64,000 nt of DNA from contig NZ_JADNRL010000026.1 of NCBI RefSeq assembly GCF_015595025.1, forward strand, positions 124,001 through 188,000, written 5' to 3'. Source of the DNA: Halomonas sp. KAO. GTDB lineage: Bacteria > Pseudomonadota > Gammaproteobacteria > Pseudomonadales > Halomonadaceae. Below the pieces are notes generated by a model that searched no databases, had not been told where the DNA came from, and worked only from the letters and a program-made list of their open reading frames with translations. Below, one piece after another: positions 45,792-54,442 of this stretch (the stretch's first letter is position 1; each line of letters begins with the position of its first letter). Made by a program: the position numbers and the translations under genes.

Positions 45792-46711
45792 ATCACCACC
45801 TCTTCCCCGCCACCCAGACGCTTGCCGATGCGACGCATGGCGTAAAGCCCGATGAAGGTGGCGATCAGCATCAGGATCGCGCCGGCCGCACCGAGCGGCC
45901 AGTTGGCCCCGCCCGAGAACTGGTTGGCCACCAGGTTGCCGAGCATCATGCCCTTGCCGCCTCCCAGCAGCTCGGGAATCACGTACATGCCGAAGGCGGG
46001 GATCGCCACCAGCACGACGCCGGCCAGCAGCCCCGGCAGGGTCTGGGGGAAGACCGCGTGCCAGAAGGCACGCACCGGCGAGGCGTAGAGATCCTGAGCG
46101 GCCTCCACCTGGGCGGTGTCGAGCTTCTCGAAGGCGGCGTAGAGCGGCAGCACCATGAACGGTAGGAAGTTGTAGACCAGCCCCAGGGTAACGGCGAAGT
46201 TGGAGGGATAGAGCCCCATGTTGGGCGCGATCAACCCCAGCCCTTCGGCGAGGCTGGAGAGCGGAGTGCCCGGTGCCAGCAGGTTCATCCAGCCGAAGGT
46301 ACGGATCACCTGATTGGTCCAGCTGGGCACCACCACCAGCAGCAGCATGATCGGTCGCCATCTCTCGCGGCAGGTGCTGATGTAGTAGGCGATGGGGTAG
46401 GCCACCAGCACCACCAGGCCGGTGGACACCAGGGTCTGCCAGAGCGAGCGCAGCAGGGTATAGAGATTGCCCGGGCTCCAGCCGAGAAAACCGAAACCGG
46501 CCAGGCGCTCGAAGGACCCCAGCGACAGTGGCATCTCGGGCAGCCCGTAGGGGCCGTTCGTCATGAAGGCCACCCCCATCAGATAGGCGCTGGGAAGCAC
46601 CAGGAAGATGACGATCCAGATGGCACCCGGTGCCACGGTAAACAGCAGGTGGCGACTCTCGCGCACCATGGCCCGGCTGCGGGCCGATGGGGTCACGCCG
46701 GCATAGGACAT
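45788..46711 (-). CDS. potH: Polyamine ABC transporter permease PotH
   Basis: 307-residue inner-membrane permease with about six spans and the EAA loop (VEAAQDLYASPVRAFWHAVFP). ATG 46711 is chosen because AAGGAG sits just upstream, within the end of the ATPase gene; an in-frame start at 46729 would overlap that gene. It is coupled to potI by a 4-base overlap. Confidence 0.92.
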   Translation of the reverse strand: MSYAGVTPSARSRAMVRESRHLLFTVAPGAIWIVIFLVLPSAYLMGVAFMTNGPYGLPEMPLSLGSFERLAGFGFLGWSPGNLYTLLRSLWQTLVSTGLVVLVAYPIAYYISTCRERWRPIMLLLVVVPSWTNQVIRTFGWMNLLAPGTPLSSLAEGLGLIAPNMGLYPSNFAVTLGLVYNFLPFMVLPLYAAFEKLDTAQVEAAQDLYASPVRAFWHAVFPQTLPGLLAGVVLVAIPAFGMYVIPELLGGGKGMMLGNLVANQFSGGANWPLGAAGAILMLIATFIGLYAMRRIGKRLGGGEEVVI

Positions 46712-46721
46712 GGGTGGCTCC

Positions 46722-47927
46722 TTATTCACTCAGGGTGACCAGGTCTTCCGGCGCCACCGACACGGTGACCCGGTCGCCTACCTCGGGCAGGCGTCGACCG
46801 CGGTTGTTCAGGGTCGCCTGCAGCGTGGTCTCACCCACCTCGAGCCGGTACTCCGCGTGGCTGCCGCGATAGAGCCGCTCGGTCACGGTGGCCGGCAGAC
46901 GATTGTCGCCGGGCTGCTCGCCAGGCAGCAGATCCAGGGTCTCGGGACGAATCAACAGCAGATCGCCCTCCCCGGCCGCCTCGGCGCTGAGCACGCCCAG
47001 GGGCGTGGTCAGTCGGTCGCCATCCCGGGCCTCGATGGGATAGAGATTGTCATGGCCCATGAACCGCGCCACGAAGGCATTGGCCGGATGCTCATAGACC
47101 TCCCGGGGTGGTCCGACCTGCTGGATCACGCCGCCGTTGAGCACCGCGATGCGGTCGGACATCACCATCGCCTCGTCCTGGTCATGGGTCACGAACACGA
47201 AGGTCATGCCCAGGCGCTTCTGGACCCGCAACAGCTCCACCTGCAGCTGGCTGCGCAGGCCGGCATCGAGCGCCGACAGGGGCTCATCGAGCAGCAGCAC
47301 GTCGGGCTCATTGACCAGCGCCCGGGCCAGGGCGATGCGCTGACGCTGCCCGCCGGAGAGCTGGTCGACGCGCCGCTCCACCAGGTCACCCAGCTGGATG
47401 AATTCGGCGATCCTGGCGACCCGTGCCTCGCGCTGCTCGGGGGGCATGCCGCGCATCTTGAGCCCGAAGGCCAGGTTCTCCCGCACGGAGAGATGCGGGA
47501 AGAGCGCATAGGACTGAAAGACGGTATTGACGCTGCGCTGATGGGGCGGTACCTCGGTAACGTCGCGGCCGCCGATGGCCAGGCGCCCGTCATCGGCCTC
47601 CTCGAGGCCCGCGAGGATGCGCAGCAGGGTGGTCTTGCCGCACCCCGAGGGGCCCAGCAGGGTGAAGAACTCCCCCGCCTCGATCACCAGGTCGACACCA
47701 TCCAGCGCCACGGTGTTGCGGCCGAAGCGTTTGTGCAGCCCCTGCATCTCGATGGAAGAGGCCTCGCGACTCGGCTCCTCCACCTCGGTTGAAGGGATGT
47801 CGGCGGCCTCCAGGGTCAGGGTATCGGTCATCGGCTTGCTCTCTGTTCTTGTGGAGTCGGCTGTTATGGAATCGGCTGTTGCGGAGTCGGTTGTGCTGGC
47901 ATCGCTCGTCGTGGCGTCGTGAGCCAT
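46722..47927 (-). CDS. potG: Polyamine ABC transporter ATPase PotG
   Basis: 401-residue ABC ATPase with Walker A (GPSGCGKTT), signature (LSGGQRQR), Walker B/D-loop (VLLLDEPLSALD), H-loop (VTHDQDEAMVM) and a C-terminal TOBE domain. The first 32 residues are low-complexity Thr/Ala/Asp/Ser with repeated TADS, encoded by short direct DNA repeats (about 47835-47920). The true start may therefore be ATG 47831 (MTDTLTLEAAD). The ATG at 47927 does have GGAGG just upstream, so I keep it. Second gene of the operon, 17 bp after the PuuB-like gene. Confidence 0.9.
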   Translation of the reverse strand: MAHDATTSDASTTDSATADSITADSTRTESKPMTDTLTLEAADIPSTEVEEPSREASSIEMQGLHKRFGRNTVALDGVDLVIEAGEFFTLLGPSGCGKTTLLRILAGLEEADDGRLAIGGRDVTEVPPHQRSVNTVFQSYALFPHLSVRENLAFGLKMRGMPPEQREARVARIAEFIQLGDLVERRVDQLSGGQRQRIALARALVNEPDVLLLDEPLSALDAGLRSQLQVELLRVQKRLGMTFVFVTHDQDEAMVMSDRIAVLNGGVIQQVGPPREVYEHPANAFVARFMGHDNLYPIEARDGDRLTTPLGVLSAEAAGEGDLLLIRPETLDLLPGEQPGDNRLPATVTERLYRGSHAEYRLEVGETTLQATLNNRGRRLPEVGDRVTVSVAPEDLVTLSE

Positions 47928-47944
47928 GGCATCGCACCTCCCCG

Positions 47945-49231
47945 TCAGAGCCGATCGCGAAGCTTGTAGAAGGTGGTGGCCAGCACCAGCAGAGGGGTAC
48001 GCAGCAGGGAGCCGCCGGGAAAGCGCCGGTGAGGCATGGCGGCGAAGGCATCGAGCCGCTCGGCCTGGCCGGCAATGGCCTCGGCCATCAGCCGCCCGGC
48101 CAGCCCCGCGAGTGCCATGCCATGACCGGAGTAGCCCTGGGCGTAGTAGAGGTTGTCCCCCAGGCGGCCGAAGTCCGGTGCACGATTCAAGGTGATGGCC
48201 ACGTCGCCCCCCCAGCGATACTCGATGGGAATCCCCTCGAGCACCGGGAAGAGCCTCGCGATCTTGGCATCCATGCGCGCCTGGATGCCCCTGGGTTCGC
48301 GGCCGTCATAGCTGACCTCGCCACCGTAGATCAGCCGGCGATCGCCGGAGAGGCGATAGTAGTCGAGCACGAAGTTGGCATCCGACAGGGCATCATTATG
48401 GGGAAGCACCCGGGCCGCCTGGGACTCGCTGAGCGGGGCCGTGGCGATCATGTAGTTGGCGGCGCGCATCACCCGCCCCGACAGCTCCGGCACCAGGCCT
48501 GCCTGGTAGGCATTGGTCCCCAGCACCACGAAGTCGGCGGTGACCCGGCCGGTGGCGGTGCGTACGCAGGCCGGCTGGCCGCGCTCGATCGCCACGGCGG
48601 CGCTATGCTGGTGAATGCTTACCCCTGCGTCGCGTGCGGCGCGGGCCAGGCCCAGGGTGTAGTTGAGCGGATGCAGATGGCCGGCCGCGGATTCATGCAG
48701 GGCGGCCGGATAGGCATCGGTAACCACCCGTTCGCGCAGCGCCTCGCCCTCGAGCATCTCCAGATCGTGATAGTCATAGTCGCGGGCCATGCGGTCGCGG
48801 TGCTCGGCCAGCTCACGCACATGACGCTCCTTGACCGCCGCATGCAGATAGCCCCACTGGAGATCACAGGGAATGGCATGACGCTCGACACGCTCGGCGG
48901 TCAGCGCCACCGCCTCGCGGCTCAGGCGCCAGATATCACGGGCGGCCTCCTGCCCCAGCGCCCTCTCCACCGTGGCCATATCGGTGCCCAGGCCCGGCAG
49001 GACCTGCCCGCCGCTGCGCCCCGAGGCGCCGTGCCCGATCTCGCCGGCTTCCAGCAACACCACCGAATAGCCCCGTTCGGCCAGTTCCAGGGCCGCCGAG
49101 CAGCCGGTGATCCCCCCACCAACCACACAGACATCGGCACGCACCTCCCCCTCGAGAGGTGGGCAGGGGCCAGGGTCGACGGCGATGGAATCTCGATACC
49201 AGGAACTCGGCGGTGCGGCGTGGTCGGTCAT
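47945..49231 (-). CDS. PuuB-like FAD oxidoreductase (copy 3)
   Basis: 428-residue DAO-family flavoprotein and first gene of the reverse operon puuB-like, potG, potH, potI, binding protein, puuA-like, binding protein. FAD motif VCVVGGGITGCSAALELAERG at about residues 35-55, then GASGRSGGQVLPGLG, where copies 1 and 2 have RNGGQIVN, and QGYSGHGMALAGLAGR. It is the most divergent of the three, suggesting another gamma-glutamyl-polyamine or a free polyamine as substrate. GGGGAGCCTGC precedes the ATG. Confidence 0.85.
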   Translation of the reverse strand: MTDHAAPPSSWYRDSIAVDPGPCPPLEGEVRADVCVVGGGITGCSAALELAERGYSVVLLEAGEIGHGASGRSGGQVLPGLGTDMATVERALGQEAARDIWRLSREAVALTAERVERHAIPCDLQWGYLHAAVKERHVRELAEHRDRMARDYDYHDLEMLEGEALRERVVTDAYPAALHESAAGHLHPLNYTLGLARAARDAGVSIHQHSAAVAIERGQPACVRTATGRVTADFVVLGTNAYQAGLVPELSGRVMRAANYMIATAPLSESQAARVLPHNDALSDANFVLDYYRLSGDRRLIYGGEVSYDGREPRGIQARMDAKIARLFPVLEGIPIEYRWGGDVAITLNRAPDFGRLGDNLYYAQGYSGHGMALAGLAGRLMAEAIAGQAERLDAFAAMPHRRFPGGSLLRTPLLVLATTFYKLRDRL

Positions 49232-49272
49232 GCAGGCTCCCCGGGATTGGGCGCTGATGGGATATTGTCGTT

Positions 49273-49294
49273 GTTGTCATGAGGTTGTCATGAG
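49273..49294. promoter_or_regulatory. Tandem 11-bp direct repeat upstream of the Pot/Puu operon
   Basis: GTTGTCATGAG occurs twice without a gap, 42 bp before the first gene of the reverse operon. Direct repeats spaced by one helical turn put both copies on the same DNA face, as at many activator sites. Confidence 0.4.
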
Positions 49295-49412
49295 AGTGCT
49301 GACTGGGTGTCAGTTTGATACCAGGCGACGCGTTGATGTCAAGTATTCAATAACACCCCGCCCCGCACCGCCATGCCACAAGTCCCCGGGGCGTCATATG
49401 GAGGGCCATCTG

Positions 49413-49451
49413 CTCAGCTCAATCTCAGCTCAATCTCAGTTCCAGCTCAGC
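49413..49451. repeat. 11-bp tandem repeat (about 3.5 units)
   Basis: CTCAGCTCAAT occurs twice exactly, then as CTCAGTTCCAG and a partial CTCAGC, in the gap between the Pot operon and moeB. It may be a small minisatellite; a protein-binding array is also possible. Confidence 0.6.
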
Positions 49452-49522
49452 CCCGGATCATTCGCCAGCAGGAGACCAGACCCGAAACCCGGTGCGTTGC
49501 CAGCAGCGTCAGGAAGTCGCCA

Positions 49523-50284
49523 TCACGGGGCAGACGCTCGATCGCCGCAGGTGGCGCAGGCGGGGTCGCGGGAGATGCCGAAGCGGCGCCACTCACCGCT
49601 CAGGCCATCGAAGGTGGAGAGCCCCTGATGAGTCGTGCCGGCGCCGCTCAGCAGCTTGATCGCCTCGAGTGCCTGAAAGCTTCCGACCAGTCCCACCAGC
49701 GGTGCCACCACGCCACTCTCGGCACAGGAGAGCGCCTCATCGCCCTGACCATCGGGCGGATAGAGACAGGCATAGCAGGGGCTATCGGGATCGCGATGAT
49801 CGAATACCGCCAGCTGGCCGGAGAAGCGGATCGCCGCGCCGGAGATCAGCGGCACCCCGGCCGCGCGGCAGGCGGCGTTGATCGCATAGCGGCTGGAGAA
49901 GCGATCGGTACAGTCGAGTACCGCATCGACGCTGGCCACCGCCGCCGCCATGCTCTCCCCCTGCAGGTGGTCGGTGAGCGTCTCGATGCAACACCCCGAG
50001 TTGAGCGCCTGTGCCGCTTCGCGCGCAGAATCGGCCTTGTTGCGCCCCAGGTCCGCTTCGCCATGGGCGATCTGGCGCTGCAGGTTGGAGAGCTCGACTT
50101 CATCGGCATCGGCCAGGGTCAACCGCCCGACCCCGGCAGCCGCCAGGTAGAGGGCCACCGGCGAACCGAGCCCACCGGCGCCGACGATCAGAACATGGCT
50201 GGCGAGCAGGCGCTCCTGGCCCTCGATGTCGATGGACTCCAGCATGATCTGGCGGCTGTAACGCAGCAGTTCCTGGTCATTCAT
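49523..50284 (-). CDS. moeB: MoeB/ThiF-family adenylyltransferase
   Basis: 253-residue E1-like enzyme that adenylates the C-terminal glycine of a ubiquitin-like sulfur carrier (MoaD in molybdopterin synthesis, or ThiS). The ATP loop VLIVGAGGLGSPVALYLA, DADEVELSNLQRQ and the zinc cysteines (CYAC and CATC pairs) are present; Cys185 in SCAESGVVAP matches the conserved MoeB segment. ATG 50284 gives MNDQELLRYSRQIML as in homologues; GTG 50296 overlapping the lrp stop is an alternative. The hemA-prfA-prmC-moeB order is conserved in Pseudomonas, favouring MoeB. Confidence 0.88.
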   Translation of the reverse strand: MNDQELLRYSRQIMLESIDIEGQERLLASHVLIVGAGGLGSPVALYLAAAGVGRLTLADADEVELSNLQRQIAHGEADLGRNKADSAREAAQALNSGCCIETLTDHLQGESMAAAVASVDAVLDCTDRFSSRYAINAACRAAGVPLISGAAIRFSGQLAVFDHRDPDSPCYACLYPPDGQGDEALSCAESGVVAPLVGLVGSFQALEAIKLLSGAGTTHQGLSTFDGLSGEWRRFGISRDPACATCGDRASAP

Positions 50285-50292
50285 GGCGCGAC

Positions 50293-50793
50293 TCACTTGT
50301 GTTCAAGCTCCTCGATATCGGGAATGTGAAGGGAGAACTCCTCCTTGACCTCCTCCATCACCACATAGCTCTTGGACTCCTTGACCCCGGGCAGGGTCAG
50401 CACCACGTCACCCAGCAGCTGGCGATAGGCGGACATCTCGGGAATGCGACACTTGAGGATATAGTCGAACTGCCCCGAGACCAGGTGGCACTCCTGGATC
50501 TGCGGCAGGCGCGCCACGGCGCGACGGAACTCGTCGAACACCGCCGGCGACTGGGTCTCCAGGCTGATCTCGACGAACACCAGCAGATTGGCCTTGAGGG
50601 CCCGGGGATCGAGCACGGCGCGGTAGCCACGGATCACCCCCGAGCGTTCCAGCCGCTTGACCCTCTCCAGGCAGGGCGTGGTGGAGAGCCCCACCTGGCT
50701 GGCGAGGTCGACATAGGAGATGCGGGCGTTCTCCTGCAGGCAGCGCAGGATCTTCAGGTCGATGCGATCGAGGGTACGAGTCTTGGCTTTCAT
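50293..50793 (-). CDS. lrp: Lrp/AsnC-family regulator (Lrp-like)
   Basis: 166-residue leucine-responsive type regulator: N-terminal helix-turn-helix (DLASQVGLSTTPCLERVKRLERSG, near residues 29-52) and a C-terminal RAM ligand domain (VSGQFDYILKCRIPEMSAYR, LPGVKESKSYVVMEEVK). It is near E. coli Lrp in sequence. It sits between prmC and moeB, which are adjacent in Pseudomonas, so it appears inserted; it may serve as a local or global amino-acid/polyamine-responsive regulator. Confidence 0.88.
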   Translation of the reverse strand: MKAKTRTLDRIDLKILRCLQENARISYVDLASQVGLSTTPCLERVKRLERSGVIRGYRAVLDPRALKANLLVFVEISLETQSPAVFDEFRRAVARLPQIQECHLVSGQFDYILKCRIPEMSAYRQLLGDVVLTLPGVKESKSYVVMEEVKEEFSLHIPDIEELEHK

Positions 50794-50992
50794 GGAGTGA
50801 GGGACACCGTCGAAGGAGCATTAGCGCCGCCGCAACAGCAGAATCTACCAGGATTCACCCTGCTCCGCGGCAGCTAACGGAAATATCATCTGCAAAAGGT
50901 GTACCACAGCAAAGCATCGACGGCTATCAACGCTTGGTCTGACTCGCCGAGAGCGCCTCGACTGGCTCTACCTTCCATGGCCAGCCGGCCAA

Positions 50993-51859
50993 TCACGGCA
51001 GTCGTCGCCCCAGGCTGACCCGCTCATGGCCGCCGAGATCCCGGCGGCTGGCTACCTCGCAGTAACCTGCCGCCTCGAGCGCCTCGCGCACCGCCGCGGC
51101 CTGGCTCCAGCCATGCTCCAGCAGCAGCCAGCCGCCGGGTAGCAGGTGCTCCCTCGCCATCGTCACCAGGTGGCGCAGGTCCGCCAGCCCGTCGCCATCG
51201 GCCACCAGCGCCGAGCGTGGCTCGAAGCGCACATCCCCCATGGCCAGGTGGGGGTCATCCTCGGCGATGTAGGGCGGATTGGAGACGATTAGAGAGAAGC
51301 GTGTTCTGCTCTCCTCGTCCTTCAGGACGGCGAACCAGTCGCTCTCGCGGAACTCGGCGTTGGCAAGGGCAAGTCGTGAGGCGTTGTGTTGTGCCAGGGC
51401 GACCGCCTCGGGACGGATATCCAGGCCCAGCACTCGCCAGGCGGGACGCTCGCTGGCAAAGGCCAGGGCGATGGCCCCGCTGCCGGTGCCCAGGTCGAGC
51501 AGCCTGCCCTCGTGCTCTTCCGCCAGCGACAGGGCGGACTCGACCAGGGTCTCGGTGTCGGGTCGTGGGATCAGCGTGCTGGGGTCGGTCGCCAGGCGCA
51601 GGCCCCAGAACTCCCGCTCGCCGGTGAGATAGGCCACCGGCTCCCCCGCCTCGCGACGTGCCACCAGCGCTCGAAAACGCGCCGCCGCCTCGATATCGGC
51701 CCGACGATCGCCCCAGGTATAGAGCCAGGTGCGCTCGACGCCCAGTACATGGCAGAGCAGAACCTCGGCATCGAGGCGCGCCGTGGGGGAGCCGGCCGCG
51801 CTCAGTCTGGCCGAGGTCTGGGCCAGCAGGGCATCGAGGGTCACTTCTCCACCCTGCAC
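50993..51859 (-). CDS. prmC: Release-factor glutamine methyltransferase PrmC
   Basis: 288-residue SAM-dependent enzyme that N5-methylates the glutamine of the GGQ motif in RF1 and RF2. SAM motif LLDLGTGSGAIALAFA and catalytic NPPYIAE are present. GTG 51859 has AGGAGG six bases upstream, inside the end of prfA, whose stop it follows by one base; GTG 51844 is less well placed. Directly downstream of its substrate gene prfA. Confidence 0.94.
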   Translation of the reverse strand: MQGGEVTLDALLAQTSARLSAAGSPTARLDAEVLLCHVLGVERTWLYTWGDRRADIEAAARFRALVARREAGEPVAYLTGEREFWGLRLATDPSTLIPRPDTETLVESALSLAEEHEGRLLDLGTGSGAIALAFASERPAWRVLGLDIRPEAVALAQHNASRLALANAEFRESDWFAVLKDEESRTRFSLIVSNPPYIAEDDPHLAMGDVRFEPRSALVADGDGLADLRHLVTMAREHLLPGGWLLLEHGWSQAAAVREALEAAGYCEVASRRDLGGHERVSLGRRLP

Positions 51860-51860
51860 T

Positions 51861-52952
51861 TCAGGCCTCCTGCTGCAGGGCGGCGAGCTGTTCGGCCTGG
51901 TATTCGTGGATCAGGGGCTCGATCACCTCGTCGAGATGTTCGCCACCGATCACCTCGGAGAGCTTGTAGAGGGTCAGGTTGATGCGGTGATCGGTGACCC
52001 GCCCCTGGGGGAAGTTGTAGGTGCGGATGCGCTCACTGCGATCCCCGGAGCCGACCAGGCTACGCCGCGTATCGGCCTGCTGCTGACGCTGGCTATCCAC
52101 GGCGTGCTGCTTGAGACGGGCGGCCAGCAGCGACATCGCCTTGGCGCGATTCTTGTGTTGGCTACGCTCCTCCTGGCACTCCACCACCACACCGCTCGGG
52201 AGGTGGGTGATGCGAATCGCCGAATCGGTGGTGTTGACGTGCTGGCCGCCGGCGCCGCTGGAGCGAAAGGTATCCACACGCAGGTCGCTGGGGTCGAGAT
52301 CGATGTCGCCCACCGCATCCACCTCGGGCATCACCGCCACGGTACAGGCCGAGGTGTGGATGCGCCCCTGGGACTCGGTGGCCGGCACGCGCTGCACGCG
52401 GTGGGCGCCGGATTCGAACTTGAGCCGGGCATAGGCCCCCTCCCCCTTGATGCGGGCGATGACCTCCTTGTAGCCACCCTGTTCACCGTGGTTGGCGCTG
52501 ACCACCTCCACCTTCCAGCCATGCTTTTCGGCGTAGCGCGAGTACATGCGAAACAGGTCACCGGCAAACAACGCCGCCTCGTCACCCCCGGTGCCCGCCC
52601 GGACTTCCAGGAAGACACCGCGGCCATCATCGGGGTCCTTGGGGACCAGCAGGCGCTTGAGCTCCCCCTCCAGGGCGTCGCGCTTCTCGCGACTCTCGCT
52701 CAGCTCCATCTCGGCGAGTTCGCGCATCTCGGGGTCGCTGTCGGAGGCGAGCAGCTCGGCTTCCTCGATATTGCCCTCCACGGCACGATACTCACGCCAT
52801 GTCTCCACCAGAGCCTCGAGCTCGGCGTATTCACGGGAGTAGTCGCGGAAACGGGCCTGGTCGCCGATCACCTCGGGCGCCGCCAGCAGGGCGGCGAGCT
52901 CCTCGAAGCGCTCGCCGAAGTCGTCGAGACGCTGGCGCAGGGAAGCTTTCAT
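51861..52952 (-). CDS. prfA: Peptide chain release factor 1
   Basis: 363-residue RF1, which recognises UAA and UAG and triggers peptide release. The GGQ loop ([15 protein letters not shown]) and the C-terminal [21 protein letters not shown] are intact. The RF1-type stop-recognition region and length separate it from RF2, and no RF2-type frameshift is present. It lies 9 bp after hemA. Confidence 0.97.
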   Translation of the reverse strand: MKASLRQRLDDFGERFEELAALLAAPEVIGDQARFRDYSREYAELEALVETWREYRAVEGNIEEAELLASDSDPEMRELAEMELSESREKRDALEGELKRLLVPKDPDDGRGVFLEVRAGTGGDEAALFAGDLFRMYSRYAEKHGWKVEVVSANHGEQGGYKEVIARIKGEGAYARLKFESGAHRVQRVPATESQGRIHTSACTVAVMPEVDAVGDIDLDPSDLRVDTFRSSGAGGQHVNTTDSAIRITHLPSGVVVECQEERSQHKNRAKAMSLLAARLKQHAVDSQRQQQADTRRSLVGSGDRSERIRTYNFPQGRVTDHRINLTLYKLSEVIGGEHLDEVIEPLIHEYQAEQLAALQQEA

Positions 52953-52961
52953 TCGTCGATC

Positions 52962-54233
52962 CTATCGGGTGGTCGTATCGGGGGTCGCCTCGAGCAGCAG
53001 CGCGCTGGCCGCCTCGAGCAGATCGTGGCGCTCGGCAGAGGCGGCCTCGCGCAGCGCCACGGTGGGGCCATGCAGCAGCCGGTTGGTCAGCTGATGGGCC
53101 AGTCGCCGAACCACGGCCTCGGGGTCCTCGCCACGCGCCAGACGCGTCAGCGCCTGCTCCAGGGAGTGGTCGCGATGCGCCTCACCCCGGGCGCGATAGT
53201 CGTGAATCAGCTCGCCCCCGCTGCGGATGCGTCGGTCGTGTTGCCAGGCGCCCACGCCGTGCTCGATCAGCGATTCCGCCTGGTCGGCCGCGACCTGGCG
53301 GTGGCGGCGGTTCTCGGCGATCACCTCCTGAAGGTCGTCCACCGTATAGAGGAAGATGTCGGCGAGCTGCCCCACCTCGGGCTCGATATCCCGGGGAACG
53401 GCGATATCGACCATGAAGATCGGCCGGTGACGACGCTTCTTCAGCGCCCGCTCCACCATGCCCTTGCCGAGAATCGGCAGCGGGGCTGCGGTGGAGGAGA
53501 TGACGATATCCGCCTCGGCCAAGGCATCGGGGATGGCGTCCAGGGTGATCGCCTGGCCACCCAGGGGCGCAGCCACCTGTTCGCCACGCTCGCGGGTACG
53601 GTTGGCCACGGTCAGCTGGCTGACACCCGCCTCCTTCAGATGACGGGCCACCAGCTCGATGGTCTCGCCGGCGCCGATCAGCAGTGCTCGCGCACGGCCG
53701 AAGTCATCGAAGATTCGGCTCGCCAGGCTGACCGCCGCATAGGCGACCGAGACCGGATTGCGGCCGATGCCGGTTTCCGTTCGCACCTGCTTGGCCACGG
53801 CGAAGGTGTGCTGGAACAGACACTCCAGCTCCTTGCCGAGCCCTTTGCCCAGGCGGCTGGCCTGATAGGCGTCCTTGAGCTGACCGAGGATCTGCGGCTC
53901 GCCCAGCACCATGGAATCCAGGCCTACCGCTACGCGCATCAGGTGGCGGGCGGCCTCGTTGTCCAGATAATGGTAGGCGCACCGGGTGAGATCCTCGACC
54001 GGCAGGCCGTGGAAGCGGCCCAGCCACTCCAGAACGGCTGCCTCGCCTTCGGGCTCCGTCACGCAGTAGAGTTCCGTGCGATTGCAGGTCGAGAGGACAG
54101 CCGCCTCCTTGACCTCGGGCAGGCCGCGCAGCTCACCTAGCGCGGCATCGAGCTCGGCGGGGGCAAAGGCCACCTGTTCGCGCACCTCGACGGTGGCGGT
54201 ACGGTGATTGATTCCAAGGGCAAGCAGCGTCAT
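52962..54233 (-). CDS. hemA: Glutamyl-tRNA reductase
   Basis: 423-residue enzyme for the first committed step of C5-pathway tetrapyrrole synthesis, reducing Glu-tRNA to glutamate-1-semialdehyde with NADPH. The nucleophile is Cys50 in LSTCNRTELYC; the NADPH-binding LIGAGETIELVARHL and a C-terminal dimerisation domain follow. ATG 54233 is chosen; a longer in-frame reading to 54494 would run through the promoter and the TPR gene. Divergent from the TPR lipoprotein gene; a TAGAAT-type -10 lies near 54295 on the reverse strand. Confidence 0.96.
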   Translation of the reverse strand: MTLLALGINHRTATVEVREQVAFAPAELDAALGELRGLPEVKEAAVLSTCNRTELYCVTEPEGEAAVLEWLGRFHGLPVEDLTRCAYHYLDNEAARHLMRVAVGLDSMVLGEPQILGQLKDAYQASRLGKGLGKELECLFQHTFAVAKQVRTETGIGRNPVSVAYAAVSLASRIFDDFGRARALLIGAGETIELVARHLKEAGVSQLTVANRTRERGEQVAAPLGGQAITLDAIPDALAEADIVISSTAAPLPILGKGMVERALKKRRHRPIFMVDIAVPRDIEPEVGQLADIFLYTVDDLQEVIAENRRHRQVAADQAESLIEHGVGAWQHDRRIRSGGELIHDYRARGEAHRDHSLEQALTRLARGEDPEAVVRRLAHQLTNRLLHGPTVALREAASAERHDLLEAASALLLEATPDTTTR

Positions 54234-54442
54234 GCGTCGGGCATCTTGAACGTGGGGTGTGCGGCCATTAAGACCTCGCAATCGAGGCGCATGGATTCTA
54301 TCACATCCGACAGCCGATGGCGGCCCATCGGGGCTATCCCAGATGACAGCACCGCACAAGGCGGCTCCGACGACAGGCCGTGCCTTTGCCCACGCCGGCC
54401 GAGCCGTTATGCTGAGACCACCGCACCACAAGCGAGACACCC

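Noticed and set aside
19634..49522. Catabolic island as a recently integrated mobile element
   Set aside because: No integrase, attachment repeats, tRNA border or composition break is visible; it may simply be lineage-specific gene order.
51729..54140. 803-codon forward reading frame opposite prfA and hemA
   Set aside because: It is antisense to two certain genes and its composition follows from their GC-rich third positions; no domain is recognisable.
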